A DNA stretch of 64,000 nt from Odobenus rosmarus divergens (Eukaryota; Chordata; Mammalia; Carnivora; Odobenidae): positions 3,379,075-3,443,074 of the forward strand of contig NW_004450465.1 in assembly GCF_000321225.1 (NCBI RefSeq). The letters run 5' to 3'. Both the position numbers and the translations under genes were made by a program. The notes beneath the pieces were generated by a model, which was not told the origin of the DNA, searched no databases, and saw only the letters and a list, made by a program, of their open reading frames with translations. This document shows positions 1-11,640 of the stretch, piece by piece (position 1 is the stretch's first letter; every line of letters begins with the position of its first letter).

Positions 1-2980
1 TTATAGCAGCTAGTGCTAATTCTGCACTAAAACATATTCTCTTTGCCTTTTGAATACTAGAGAACTTGCTACTAACTAGCCCTGAAACAGGAGTATTTAA
101 ACTTGGAGTCCTCATTATTCCAATAAAATCAGATTGTAAGCTGGGAGTCTTGTACCTCACCTCAGCTATGTAAAAGTTGAGGGTCTGCATCCTGGCCCTA
201 AGCTCATAACTTCCAGTGTGACTTCAGTCTAGTTTGCATTAGCTCTAAATTCTTCTCCGGTCTCTTCCTTCTGTCTGCCTGCCATGCAAAATTCCTCTTA
301 GGATCACACGCACCATATATGAAATGCTTTTGGAGGGAGATAGGTTTTATTCTAGGCAGAACCAACCCAGATAAAGATACTAAATTCCCCGAAAAGCATG
401 CGTGTCATGTGGCCTCCCCACCATTTTCCAGGGGCTTTCCTGTCTTGGGTTCTTAGCTGCTCTATCACCAAAGCCTGGGATGGTAGTTAGCTGTCTAAAG
501 ATGGGACAGCCACTTTTTTGCATAGCTGATCTCAGACAGAGATGGGCAGCACATAGGCTAAAATCTAAGCTAACCATATTGTTAATGGGGGAGTATGTGT
601 TCATCAGACTCTTCCTCCGTAGACTGAGCTGGATTCTAAGCTATCTGATTTGGGCTTTAAGGCCGACTTGCTGACCAAGTAAAGTGAACTCACGTGGTGG
701 AATTTGGCTGACTTATTGTAGTCACTTGCTCATAGTGGTAACCACCTAAGGTTTTCCTGCATTGCCCCAGAGATCCTGAAAAAGAGGAAGTGTCTCCTTC
801 TTTGCCCTTCGATGTCTTGTAAAAGAGGAAATTTATTCTTTTTTACTCTTAGATGCACTATAGAAAGGGAAGGTGCCCTGGGGAAACAAGGGGAAAGGCG
901 GGTGGGTATAAAGAAACAGACCAACAGAGAATACTGTCAACCCTTTACACCTGCCAAGCCAGTTCCTACTCTTCATTCAAAGGAATAATTAAGATTCACA
1001 TTCTCAACGAAACCTCTGACACTGAATTCCTTGCTTCATTCCCATCTCCCAAGGGACTCCCAATAATGGAAGAATTAAGGGAAGAACAGACTGGTATTGA
1101 TTATATACCTACTAAGCACTAAGTGCTTTACTTACACAAGCTTCCACCAACAATCCCTAATTACTGCTATACTGATGAGGAAACTGAGTCAGAGAGAGGT
1201 TAATTAAGTTCAGGCTCCTATAAAATGGTTTGATAGTATTTAAATCCAATTCTGTCTGATTCTGAGGCTCGCTCTTTTTATTTAGCTTTTGTTTCTGTGC
1301 TCCATTATCTCACACTGGCTTGTCCAGGTGTCCTCCAAATAGGTCTGTCTCTGGCCCAAAGGGTGTCTTTGAGCACATTAGAAAAAGTTGCTCATTCCTC
1401 AAGCAAAACTTTTATAAGTTAATTTATTTTGGAAACAATCTGAACAATAACACAGATTTATCCCACCAAAGCAAATGGGAAGGGAGGAAGCTGCCCCTCT
1501 AGCCTTATCAGAGGGACCACACCTAAAGAAGGAGAAGTGAGGGCCAGGTGGTTGCAGGGGAACTCTGGTCTAGGCCTCAATCAGGGGCTTCCAGTTTAAA
1601 TTTAATTAAATGACAGTTCTGCCAATGAAATAGCACCTTAAGAACCAGAAGAAGGTACTACTGAGCGACATGCCTCCACTAACTCTCATCCTGCTTGCTT
1701 ACGGGTGCTTTCCAAAGCCCCACAAGGCTCATAACTCCAAGTTCACAGGGGCCCATGCTGTCAGGTGTGAGCACACCTGCTTTTCTCCTTTAGACCCTCA
1801 GATGTGGCTTGTTAGGTTTGTTTCTGCTGGGGTAGAGAAAATGGGCCTCTGAGAGCACTGGGTATGATTTGAGAATTCAGATGGATAGGGTGCCACCTGG
1901 AGTCCTGAGTATTCACATGCTCACTTTCTAAAATACCAGGATCTGTCAGAAGACTGAGAATCTCTGCACTCGGTACCTGTTCTCGGAAAAGTGAATATAT
2001 ATTTGCAATTCCAGTGGTAAACTTTAGATATCATGCTCTTGTGCAGTGCACTAACCAACCATCCATAACAGCCTAGTCTACAAATGACAAAACCCAGATT
2101 CCTTGTGTCCCATACTCAGAATTACCTTGTTGTTGTTACCACTTTCTTAGACAGTACTCACACAGGTTGTGGCCTATGTTGCTATGTGGACAACATGCAC
2201 AACCCTCTGCCTAGTCTCTTTTTCACTATCTCTGCCTTTTTATAGGATAATTATTCACAGGTAGAACTTCTGCTTTTACTCTCTATTTTTACCAATTTAG
2301 TGAAGCAAAGCTAAGGTAGACTCAAAGTTTCTCACCTCCTTGTTGTCTCTAATGAGTATTGCTCTCTTACCTTTGATTTTCTTTTTGGGTGCTGAAGAAG
2401 GGGTTGAGAATAAGGAGAGAGAGTGAGTCATAGTATTTAAAACCAGCAAAAGAATGCATCGCTTCAATCACTTTGGCCAATTTCCCCCCTGTGTATATCG
2501 TTTCATCTATAAATACCCATCGGTAGAATAAATGCGGGTAGTTATTATTCTATTGCACTGATGCATTGTAATGGGCTTAGACATTCTCCTACACCAGAGT
2601 CTCTCTGAGGTTTTGAAAAGAACTTTATTCACCCCAGGGTCATAATCTGTAAGTAATGGGAAAAAAAACTTCTGTGTTTATATTCCCAATCTTCCCGATT
2701 ACTTTGATTTACTTGCCTGGTAACCAAATGGTGAATTTGTAATTAATATAGACTTATAACCAGGTAATTGAATGGATTTACTAATTCATATTATTATGTA
2801 TGTGGATATTGTATAGAGCCAAAGGAAACATGTAGTTGAGTTTACCGATTCAAATCATAATTTTATTTGAAATATAATTATTATATCTTTTTTGGCAAAT
2901 TGTAATATGAATATCCTAAGCCAAATTAGATTGGCTATGCCTCACTTCTCAGTAATAAGTCTCTTAGGAAGATGTGATAG
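1..2980. other. IL7R intron 3, partial; mostly unique sequence
   Basis: No exon was found on either strand. A decayed MIR lies near 1090-1215 on the minus strand, with the typical 'gatgaggaaactgag' core. The open frames in this stretch (60-90 codons) have no splice context or recognisable protein content. Confidence 0.6.
1085..1215 (-). repeat. MIR SINE remnant
   Basis: The segment contains 'ctaagcactaagtgcttta' and 'gatgaggaaactgagtcaga', diagnostic of the MIR core and 3' part in reverse orientation. It is diverged and its limits are approximate. Confidence 0.65.
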
Positions 2981-3169
2981 TAATTTCATGTGTCAGCTTG
3001 GCTAGGCTGTGGTGCCCACTTGTCTGGTCAAACACTAGTCTAAAAGTATCATATTATTTTCAAGACTTGACTAACATTGAACTCAGTACACTTTGAATAA
3101 AACAGATTACCCTCCATAATGTGGTGCTCCTCATGCAATCAGATGAAGGCTTTAAAAGCAAAGACAGAG

Positions 3170-3291
3170 GGTGCCTTGCTGGCTCACTCAGAAGAGCATG
3201 CCCCTCTTGACCCTGGGGTCGTGAGTTCAAGACCTATGTTATGTGTAGAGATTACTTAAATAAAAAAATAAATAAACTTAAAAAAATAAAA
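3170..3291 (+). repeat. SINEC (tRNA-Lys-derived carnivore SINE), older subtype
   Basis: It is short, with 'gctggctcactcagaagagc' and 'gaccctggggtcgtgagttc', then 'gtgtagagattacttaaat' and an A-rich tail. Flanking duplications CAAAGACAGAG (3159-3169) and CAAAGACTGAG (3292-3302) show retrotransposition. The A/B-box-like tRNA head is visible but this is not a functional tRNA. Confidence 0.88.
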
Positions 3292-3507
3292 CAAAGACTG
3301 AGATCTCCTGAAAAGAAGCAATTCTGCTTCAGGATTGCAATATAGAGACCCTGCTTGAGGTTCCAGAGCATGACCTTACCCTGTGGGATTTGGACTCAAG
3401 ACTGAAATATCCAATCTTACCTGAGTTCCTAGCATTCTGGCTTTCCCTATAGATTTCAGACTTGCCCCCCCAACAATCATATGAGCAATTCCTTAAAATA
3501 AATCTCT

Positions 3508-3765
3508 TTCATATCTATATCTCTATCTACATATTATCTACCTATCTATCATCTATTTATCTATCATCTATTTATCTATCACCTATCTATCATCTATCTA
3601 TTTATCTATCATCCATCTATTTATCTATCTATCATCTATCTATTTATCTATCTATCTATTTATCATCTATCTATCATCTATCATCTATCTCTTTATCTAT
3701 CTATCATCTATCTATTTATCTATCTATCATCTATCTATGTATCATCTGTCTATCTATATCTCCTA
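3508..3765. repeat. (CTAT)n / (ATCT)n compound microsatellite
   Basis: Interrupted CTAT and CATCTAT units run for about 250 bp. A 110-codon open frame rich in Ile-Tyr-Leu-Ser runs across it and is an artefact of the repeat. Confidence 0.95.
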
Positions 3766-4218
3766 TTCGTTCTGTTTCCTCTGGAGAACTCTAATACGGA
3801 AGTCATATTTACTTTTAAAAATAACTTGATAATTTAACAGAACACACTCAGAACATGGTGGGTACATGGGAAGAAGACTGCAAGGAATTCAGAAGAAGGT
3901 AAGATGAGGAAGGAGAGGACGTACATTGGTGGACAACAGAGGCCCAGATCCAGTGAACCTTCACACAGATGAACTCTTCCTGCAGCCACTATCCTTCATA
4001 CTGAGTTTGAAGACCCTCAGAATTCTCTTGTAGTACGAATTAGTGCCATTCACTTCACAACTTGCATTTCTTTAAATAATTCCTTCCATTAGGGAATTTG
4101 CTATTCCTTATTGAATACAGCTTTCATGACTTGTCTACTTTTAACATGAAGTCCGGTGAGAACCAGTGTGTCCATACGCCCCCAAACAGCACTCACACCC
4201 CCGTACCCGGGTTCTCAC

Positions 4219-4376
4219 CTATCTCAACTATGTTCAATTTCTTGGAAGTTATGTTCTTTCCTCCAAGCTTCACGTGTATTTCGCTGTCTCCAATGAGTAA
4301 GAATTTCTTTGTCTTAATGAAATACATCTCTTGCAGTTTATCAAAAGTCAGGCATTTTACATTCAAAAGGGCCCCA
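4219..4376 (-). CDS. IL7R: IL7R exon 3: rest of the D1 domain
   Basis: Acceptor TTCCTACAG is followed by 158 nt, and the exon ends GAGATAG before the donor GTGAGA. It completes Cys74 and codes residues 75-126 plus one base. The peptide contains [20 protein letters not shown] and [12 protein letters not shown], a good match to IL7R. Cys74 and Cys82 are present. The third disulphide pair of the human protein (Cys108/Cys118) is absent: codon 108 is CAC (His) and codon 118 is TCC (Ser). Asn115-Ile-Thr forms a sequon not present in human. There is no stop codon or frameshift. A 94-codon open frame on the opposite strand over this exon is only its shadow. Confidence 0.94.
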
Positions 4377-5059
4377 CTGTAGGAACAAAAAGGGAATCCA
4401 TCTTAAATCAAGTAGGAGTTTCTGTATACAATAGAAATACAATGTACATTTTAGTTGTGTGACTTCAACTCTGTCCACAGGTATGCAGATGGGTAGGTGC
4501 TTATGAAAGAGAGAGAGAGAGAGAATTCAATAGTGTGGCTTCTTGCTACCGTCAGACCTAGTGATGATATACTCAGGCATTAGATGCAACTGAATCTGAA
4601 ACCGTCAAAGCATGTTCATGAAAAAGATGGAAAATTCCTATTTTTTAAGAATCAATCATTGAAAAACAAATACTTTGTTTAGATGATGAGGTAATTGCTC
4701 TTTTTGATGTCCTGCAGAAATAAATTGAGAAAATAAAACCTGTAAAGAAACACTGACCAAAAAAAGTTAAAGGAAATGATACAATAGTCTAAAAGATTAT
4801 ATACATAAAACCATACACACTTAATGGGTAATTTAGGGATTTTCAAAGGTAATTTTGACTGTGCTCCACTTTTACCTCATCAACAGACTTTAAAAGCAAC
4901 CCTTCTTCCCATATTCCTTAGCTTTACAGAAAATAGCCATGCTCTAGGAATTGAACTCTGTCACTTCTATCACTTCCTCTTCCCAATTAGGATCAGATTT
5001 CAGGAAAATGAGGGAGAGAGATTGTTACCTACTGTACAACTCACATCAAACTCCTCATT

Positions 5060-5246
5060 GGGGCACCTGGGGGGCTCAACTGGTTAAGCGTCTGCCTTCG
5101 GCTTAGATCATGATCCCAGGGTCCTGGGATTGAGCTCCCTGCTCAGCATGGAGTCTGCTTGTCTCTCTCCCTCAACCCCTCCCTCCTCCACTCATGCGCT
5201 GTCTCTCTCTCTCTCAAATAAGTAAAAAAAATCTTTTTTAAAAAAG
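5060..5246 (+). repeat. SINEC
   Basis: The head 'ggggcacctggggggctcaa', the body 'cttcggcttagatcatgatc', a CT-rich stretch and the tail 'caaataagtaaaaaaaatc' identify the carnivore SINE. No clean target-site duplication was seen. Confidence 0.9.
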
Positions 5247-5879
5247 TTCCACATTATACTTTTTTAATAAAAATTATAAGTTTGAGTTCCAGGAATAGCA
5301 GAACAACTTATATCATACTAGTCCTCTAATATATAATTATTACAAAACTTGGACAGCTATTTTTTTTTGGAATTCCTATTTAAAAGCTTTAGAGAGTAAC
5401 CAAAAATATGCAGAAATGAAAGGGAACTTTCTCCTTTAAAAAAGGTGGATGAGATCTTTGTTTCTGCTTTTTCTTTTTCTTTGTTTGATGGCACTCCTCA
5501 GGTCACACTGTGATAGACATCTAGAATCTAATGGGAAACCACAATTTTGTTGTCTTTAGAAGTAAGAGGACTGCCTTCATGGCTGGATATTTTTAATGGG
5601 GAAAAGCCTAGAAATGAGGAAACTATGGAGATGTAAGTCACCAAATCTGCGTATAAACTCTGCTCATATCATTATAGGTCCCTTTAATTGTCAAATGTGG
5701 AAGAGACTCCAAGGAAACCATGGGCTAACAATAACTAGATGGCTCTAGAAAGAACTGAGCTGAGATTTTAGGTGCTGTCTCAAAAGAAAAGAGAATCTGA
5801 AGATTAATCCAGTCCTGTCAACAAACTAACAGAGCTAAAACTAACATTCAGAAGAGGAAGTTAACAGAATCCAGAAAAC

Positions 5880-8800
5880 CTATTACCAATAGTGCCTTCC
5901 TACATTCAAAAGCTACTACAAATGACTAAAAAAGAAAAAATGAGACCCATAGTCAAGACAAAAAGCAGTCAATGTAAAGCAGTCACCCTAAAGTGACCAG
6001 ATGTTAGAATTAGCAGAAAAGGATTTTAAAGTAGCTTTTATAAATATGTTCAAGGGCTAAACAAAGAATATGGTCATAATGATTGAATAGATGTGTAATG
6101 TTAGTGGAGAAGTGGAAACTGTAAAAGAGAAACAGATGAAAATACTGTAACTGACAAGTAAATCTAAAATTTGTAAAATTGCACTGAGAGCATTGGATGG
6201 GCTTAATGGCAGATTGAAGATGGCAGAGGAAAGGGTCAGTGAACTTGAAGATAGAGCAATAGCAAGTTTTCAGTCTAAAATAACGGAAATGCTCAGTGAT
6301 GTATAGGATGATATCAAGAGGATAAATAAATATGTAATTAGAATTCCAGAACAAGAAAAGATAAAGTACTTGGGTGAAAAAAAAAATAGATAAAAAATGG
6401 CTCCAAATTTCCCAAATGTAACAAAAATGTCTGTTTTTAGGTTTAAGAAACTCAGCAAATCCAAGCAGGATCAATCTGAAGAAAACCATACCTAGGCACA
6501 TCACAGCCAAATGGCTGAAAAACAAAGACAAATAGAAAATTTTGAAGTATCTAGAGAAAAATATCATTTCTGATCAGAAACTACAGGAACCAAAGACCCT
6601 GGAATAATATCTTTAAAACTCTGAAAGAGAGAAAAAAAATATGTCCACCTTGAATTCTTACATGCACAAAATATTCTTTAATAATGAAGGCCAAGTGAAG
6701 ATATTTCCAGATAAATAAAAATTGAGATAATTTGTTTTAACTTCTTTAGACCAGAGGACAATAATACTATATGGAATTGCAGATCTATAGGAGGCAACTA
6801 GGTATGCCAGAAAGGCTATACTTGGGTAAATGTAAAAGACAATATATATTTTTTTCTGTTAAATTATTTAAAGATAAATGATTGCTTAAAATAAATATTA
6901 TAACATTATTGTGGCATTTATAATGTATGGTAGATGTAAAAATATATAACAATAGTGCATAGGATAGGATGTGATAAGTGGAACTATATTATTGTACTGT
7001 TGCAAGTTTCTTATATTTTATATATGAAATAGTACAATATTAACTCTAAGTAAACTATGATAAGGTTGAATATTAAAACTGTTAGAGCAATCACTAAGAA
7101 AAAGATATTGCCTAAAAGTACAAATAAGGAAGAAATTGAATATCTCAATAGCTCTATTTCTTTCAGAGGAATTACATTTATTATCAACAAACTTCCCTAC
7201 TAAGAAAATTCTATGCCAGATAGTTCTATGCTGGTGAATTCTATCAAATATATAAGAAATAGTGCCAATTCTACACAAATTACTCCAGAAAATAGAATAG
7301 AAATAGACCTTATCCAACTTATTTTATGAAGTTAGCTCAACCCTGGTCCCAAGAGCTGGCAAAAATATTACAGAAAAGAAATTTACAGATAAATATCTCC
7401 CTAGAATGTATATTGAAATTTCCTCAAGAAAATATTAACACATTGATTTACTACTATGAGAAAGTAGGACAAATCCCAGCAAATCAAGGTAGGTTCAGCA
7501 ATCAAAGATGAATCATACGATTCACCATATTATCAGGATAAAAGTCATAAATAATCTGATTATCTCAGGTAATGCAGGTAGACATATGACAAAATTCAAC
7601 ATCCACTTATGATAAAAACTCTCAGCAGACAATTAACAGAAGACTACCTCAACATGATAAAGGAAATTTACAGAGTCTACAGTTAAAATCATATTTAATG
7701 GTCAAATTGTGAACATTTTTCCACTTTGATAAGGACAAAATAGGAATATCCACTTTCACCATTTTTGTTTATCAGAGTACTGGAGGTTCTAGCCAGTGCA
7801 TAAGGCAAGAGGAACAAACAAACAAAAAGACACCCAGTTTGGAAAGGAAGAAAAAAAGCCTTTCTTTGCAGACAACATTATATAGATACTCCAACACAAT
7901 TACAGGAACTAGTAGGGTGAATTCTTCAAGGTCAGAATATAAAAGACAATTATATTTCTATAGGCTAGTATCAAATAATTAGAAAATAAATTTCAAAAAC
8001 AACAGCTCCATTTATGATAACAATAAACATAAAATGCTTAGAGATAAAATTAATAAAGAATGTTCAAGGCTTTGCAATGGAAATTATAAAACATTCCTCA
8101 GAGCTATTAAAGGAGATCTAAATAAATGGAGAGGCACATTCATGTTTAGCAAATTTAGTAGTGAGAAGATAGCAAACTCCCCCAATGTGGCGTATATAAC
8201 ATTAATCAAAATCTCAGCGGGATTTAAAAGAAAAATAACAAGCTGATTCTAAAATTTATGTGGAAATACAAATAACTCAGAATAGTCAAACCATCATTGA
8301 AAAAGTAGAGCAAATATGGAAGAGTCAGAGCAGCTGATTTCAAATTTACTACAGAGCTATGAAAATGGGGCCATTTTAGCACTGGCATAAGAATAGATAA
8401 ATTGGGGCACCTGGATGGCTCAGTTGGTTTAGTGTCTGCCTTCTGCTCAGTCATGATCCCAAGAACCTGGGATTGAGCCCAGAATTGGGCTCCCTGCTCA
8501 GCTGGGAGTTTGCTTGTCTCTCTCCCTCTGCCCCTCCCGCCTGCTCATGTGCACGCTCTCTCTGTCTCTCTCAAAAATAAATAAATAAAATCTTAAAAAA
8601 AAAGAATAAATAAGTCGATCAATAGAAAGTATAGAGCTCAGAAATAGACTTGCACATAGACGCTTAACTGATTTTCAATACAAGTGCCTTATCAGTTCGA
8701 TGGGAAATAGAAAATCTTTTCAGCAAACTGTCCTGGAACAACTGAATAAATATGTGGAAGATATGAACCTTAATCTTATGAAAAATTAATTAGATATGAA

Positions 8801-9830
8801 TTATAGACCTAAATGTAAAGGCTCAAACTATAAAATATCCAGGAGAAAACATAGGAAAATATCTTTCTGACTTTGGGAGTAGACAAAAATAGTAATAACA
8901 CACGCAAAAATTAAACACAATAGAGAAAAAAAGACATATTGGACTTTGATCAAAATGAAAACTTCTTCCTCATTAAAATACACCATTAAGAAAATGAAAT
9001 GGCAAGCTACACACTGGCAGAAATAGTTGTAGTGCATACATCTGACAAAGGAATTGTATCCAGAACATATAAAGAATTCATACCCATCAACAATAAAAGG
9101 ATAAATAACTCCATAAAAAAGACAAAAGGCTTTAACAGACACCTGCCACAAGAAGACATACAAATGGCCAGCAACTACTCAAAAAGATGGTCAACATTAT
9201 TTGTTATTTGAGAAAATCACGAGATACTATTTCAAAGCCAAAGGTCAGAGATGATGTGTAGCTCTCACACTTTGTTGGTTGGAGAGTAGAATGGTATAAC
9301 CACTTTGGAAAACTTCTGGGATGTTTCTTATAAAGCTAAACACACACCTACCCTATGATTCATCAATTCCACTCTGACGTTTTTACTGCAGAGAAATGAA
9401 AGTGTGTATTAACAAACAGATTAAAAAAAAAATCTAATAGCAACTTAAGAAAATAATAGTCTCAAATTTGAAAAAACTCCAGTGTCCATCAAGAGGAGAA
9501 AGGATTCAAAGCTTGTGATATATTCATTCAGTGGAATTAATAGTCAGCAGTTGAAAAGATGAGTTCTGAGACACACATCAACATGGATAATTCTTAAAAA
9601 CATTTTGTTGTGTGAGAGAATTCATATAGAAAAGAGTAAACAGTGTGTTATTCCATTTATAAGAACTATTGGAAACTGGCAAAACCAAGGGGTGATGGAT
9701 TGCTCACAGGGGATGAGTGGCTGGAAGGGGACTGGAGGCATCCTTCTAGGGTGAAAGAAATGTTCTGTATTAAAGAAGGAAGCAAAATATGTATTCTCAT
9801 TGTAAAAATAATTAAACAATGAAGAATAAA
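5880..9830 (+). repeat. Old LINE-1 (L1M type), degenerate, plus orientation
   Basis: The stretch near 7570-7800 reads as decayed L1 ORF2 reverse-transcriptase sequence ('agcagacaattaacagaaga', 'gtactggaggttctagccag'). It ends near 9450-9800 in an L1M-like 3' region ('ccagtgtccatcaagaggag', 'ggggatgagtggctggaagg'). Stops are frequent in every frame. A younger SINEC sits inside at 8404-8601. The 5' limit is uncertain. Confidence 0.75.
8404..8601 (+). repeat. SINEC inserted in the old L1
   Basis: Typical head ('ggggcacctggatggctcag'), body and 'aaataaataaataaaatctt' tail. The flanks repeat AAGAATAGATAA (from 8389) and AAGAATAAATAA (from 8602), a target-site duplication with one change. Confidence 0.9.
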
Positions 9831-11235
9831 AATAAAAGTAGTCATTTCTCTTCCTTCCTCAATCCTCAATTTAATTTCCCTCTCCTGTGATAAACATGGT
9901 TACCAATTTGTTTTTCCTACATGCTTCTCTAGCCAAATAGCTCTGAAAAGTGGTATAGTTGGCTCGAATTTGAAGTGGGAATTGTGGCAGAAAAATAAAG
10001 GTTTTGTACAGGTTTGTTTACATGGAAGGAATTCTTCTCATTAACCAGATATTTTTAAAAAGGTCAGAGGGAATATGTTCTAAAAAGGTCCTTTACTACC
10101 TACAATCCCAAATATGTTGGTTTTCTTTGGTAAACTGGATGTGGGTATACTTTTCTTGGCATGTGCTCAAGTGAGCCCTTTCTGGGATTGTTCCTGGACT
10201 CAGCAGAAAGAACATGTCTGTGGCTTGAGGTGAGGTGGGCATGGGGTTAAAATCTGAGGAGGATGCCTCAGCTTTAGGGGCAGAGTCTCCCAGCTCTGGG
10301 CTGCTGTGGTCTTTGAGTGACCAGTTACTCTGCTGCATTCAGACAAAGATAGAGATGGGTAAAGAAATTTTAAGTTTATTAATTGTTTAACTATATTTAC
10401 TATTTGTGGAACCTTCCTTAAAATTGTCCCACCCTCAATTATAGTTTTTTTGTTAACTGTTATATTTTAGGGTATGCAGTTGTTTTGGCTTTAAGTGTGT
10501 GTGTGTGTGTCGGAGTTTCTAGAGAGTGTGTCCCTCATTGAAGTTTTCCCCCTCGGAGTAGAGTAAATATTAAAAGCAAATTTTTAAGTTAGGCCAGATG
10601 GATACAAGAGGACAAACTTGGGACGAGTGTCACATGGAAAGTTCTGAAGATGGCAACATGTCATAATTGGATGAATAAGGATAGAAGGGGAGAATTGGAG
10701 CAGTATCCTATTTCTGAATTTTAGGTAAGACATACGATGTAGAGAAATTAGAAAGATAACGACTTTTAGTTCAGTCATTGAGTTTAGAATATATTTGTAA
10801 GTAAAGCGTGGTGGAATATTCAATTATAAATCCTTAACAGGTAGCAAGTTCTTGGTATTGTTGGAAGTTTAAGAAGAACTTAAAATAGTATTCTTGGTTC
10901 ATTCCCACTTTTTGGAGAATGAGATTAATAAGCAATGAAATATAAAGGATCACCATAAGGTTGGCTTGTGAGCCTGGGCATCCTTTTAAGGATCTGAACT
11001 CCAGGAGCCACCCTATATGGAGGGGAAACCATGCCAGGAGCTAAGAAAACCCAGTGGCCTATGGTAGACAACCTCGCTTTGTACCAATGACCCTGGCCTC
11101 AGAAGATTGGAGGAAACTTAGTGTCTTCCCCATGAGTATTCAACTCAAGTCAATCCGATTCATTTCAATTAACTTAACTAAGTTAAAACAACTTACTTGG
11201 TTGCTAAATATGTATTGCTAAGATTAGAAATATTC

Positions 11236-11640
11236 TAGAACTACACCATCCAACACGATAGCCATTACCCAGTATGTGGTTATTGAACACTTGAAATATG
11301 GCTAAACTGTGATGTGCTCTAACTATGAAATATACAACAGATTTTGAAGATTTAGCATGCAAAAAAGAATGTAAAATATCTCATTAATATTTTTGTTTAT
11401 ATTGTTATATGCTGAAATGATAATATTTTGGATATATTAGGTTAAATAAAATATATTATTAAATTAAATATGTTATATTAAATATGTTAATTTAAATTAA
11501 ATTAATTTCACCTATTTATTTTTTCTTTTCTTAAATGTGGTTACTAGAAAATTTGGAATTACATATATGGCTCACACATTTGTGGATTGCACTGCATTTC
11601 TATTGGACAGAGCCATTTTAGGGCATTTTGGGGGGAGAAA
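11236..11640. repeat. Non-autonomous DNA transposon remnant (hAT-like)
   Basis: The ends are roughly inverted: 'accatccaacacgatagcca' on the left and 'tttctattggacagagccat' on the right, with 'ttgaacacttgaaatatggc' inside and an AT-rich middle. This resembles the common mammalian hAT element with 'gtggctattgagcacttgaa'; family name not assigned. Confidence 0.6.

Larger units (their letters stand above)
2985..3800 (+). repeat. Ancient interspersed repeat with internal microsatellite, split by a SINE
   Basis: It begins 'atttcatgtgtcagcttggc' and ends 'ttctgtttcctctggagaac', the two ends of a mammal-wide repeat that typically has an AT-rich simple repeat just before its 3' end. Class not assigned with certainty. 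Here a SINEC (3170-3291) interrupts it and the simple repeat has grown into about 250 bp of CTAT units. Confidence 0.55.

Noticed and set aside
3170..3291. tRNA-like sequence
   Set aside because: The tRNA-like heads here and in the other SINECs belong to the retrotransposon; no free-standing tRNA gene was seen.
3462..3794. 110-codon frame rich in Tyr-Leu-Ser-Ile
   Set aside because: It is produced by the CTAT microsatellite. The 61607-61822 frame has the same cause.
1..4218. IL7R exon 4
   Set aside because: I searched the minus strand for the fibronectin III start of exon 4 and found no match; it must lie left of the window.
4098..4382. 94-codon open frame on the plus strand
   Set aside because: It lies antisense over IL7R exon 3, whose minus-strand frame, splice sites and protein match are clear.
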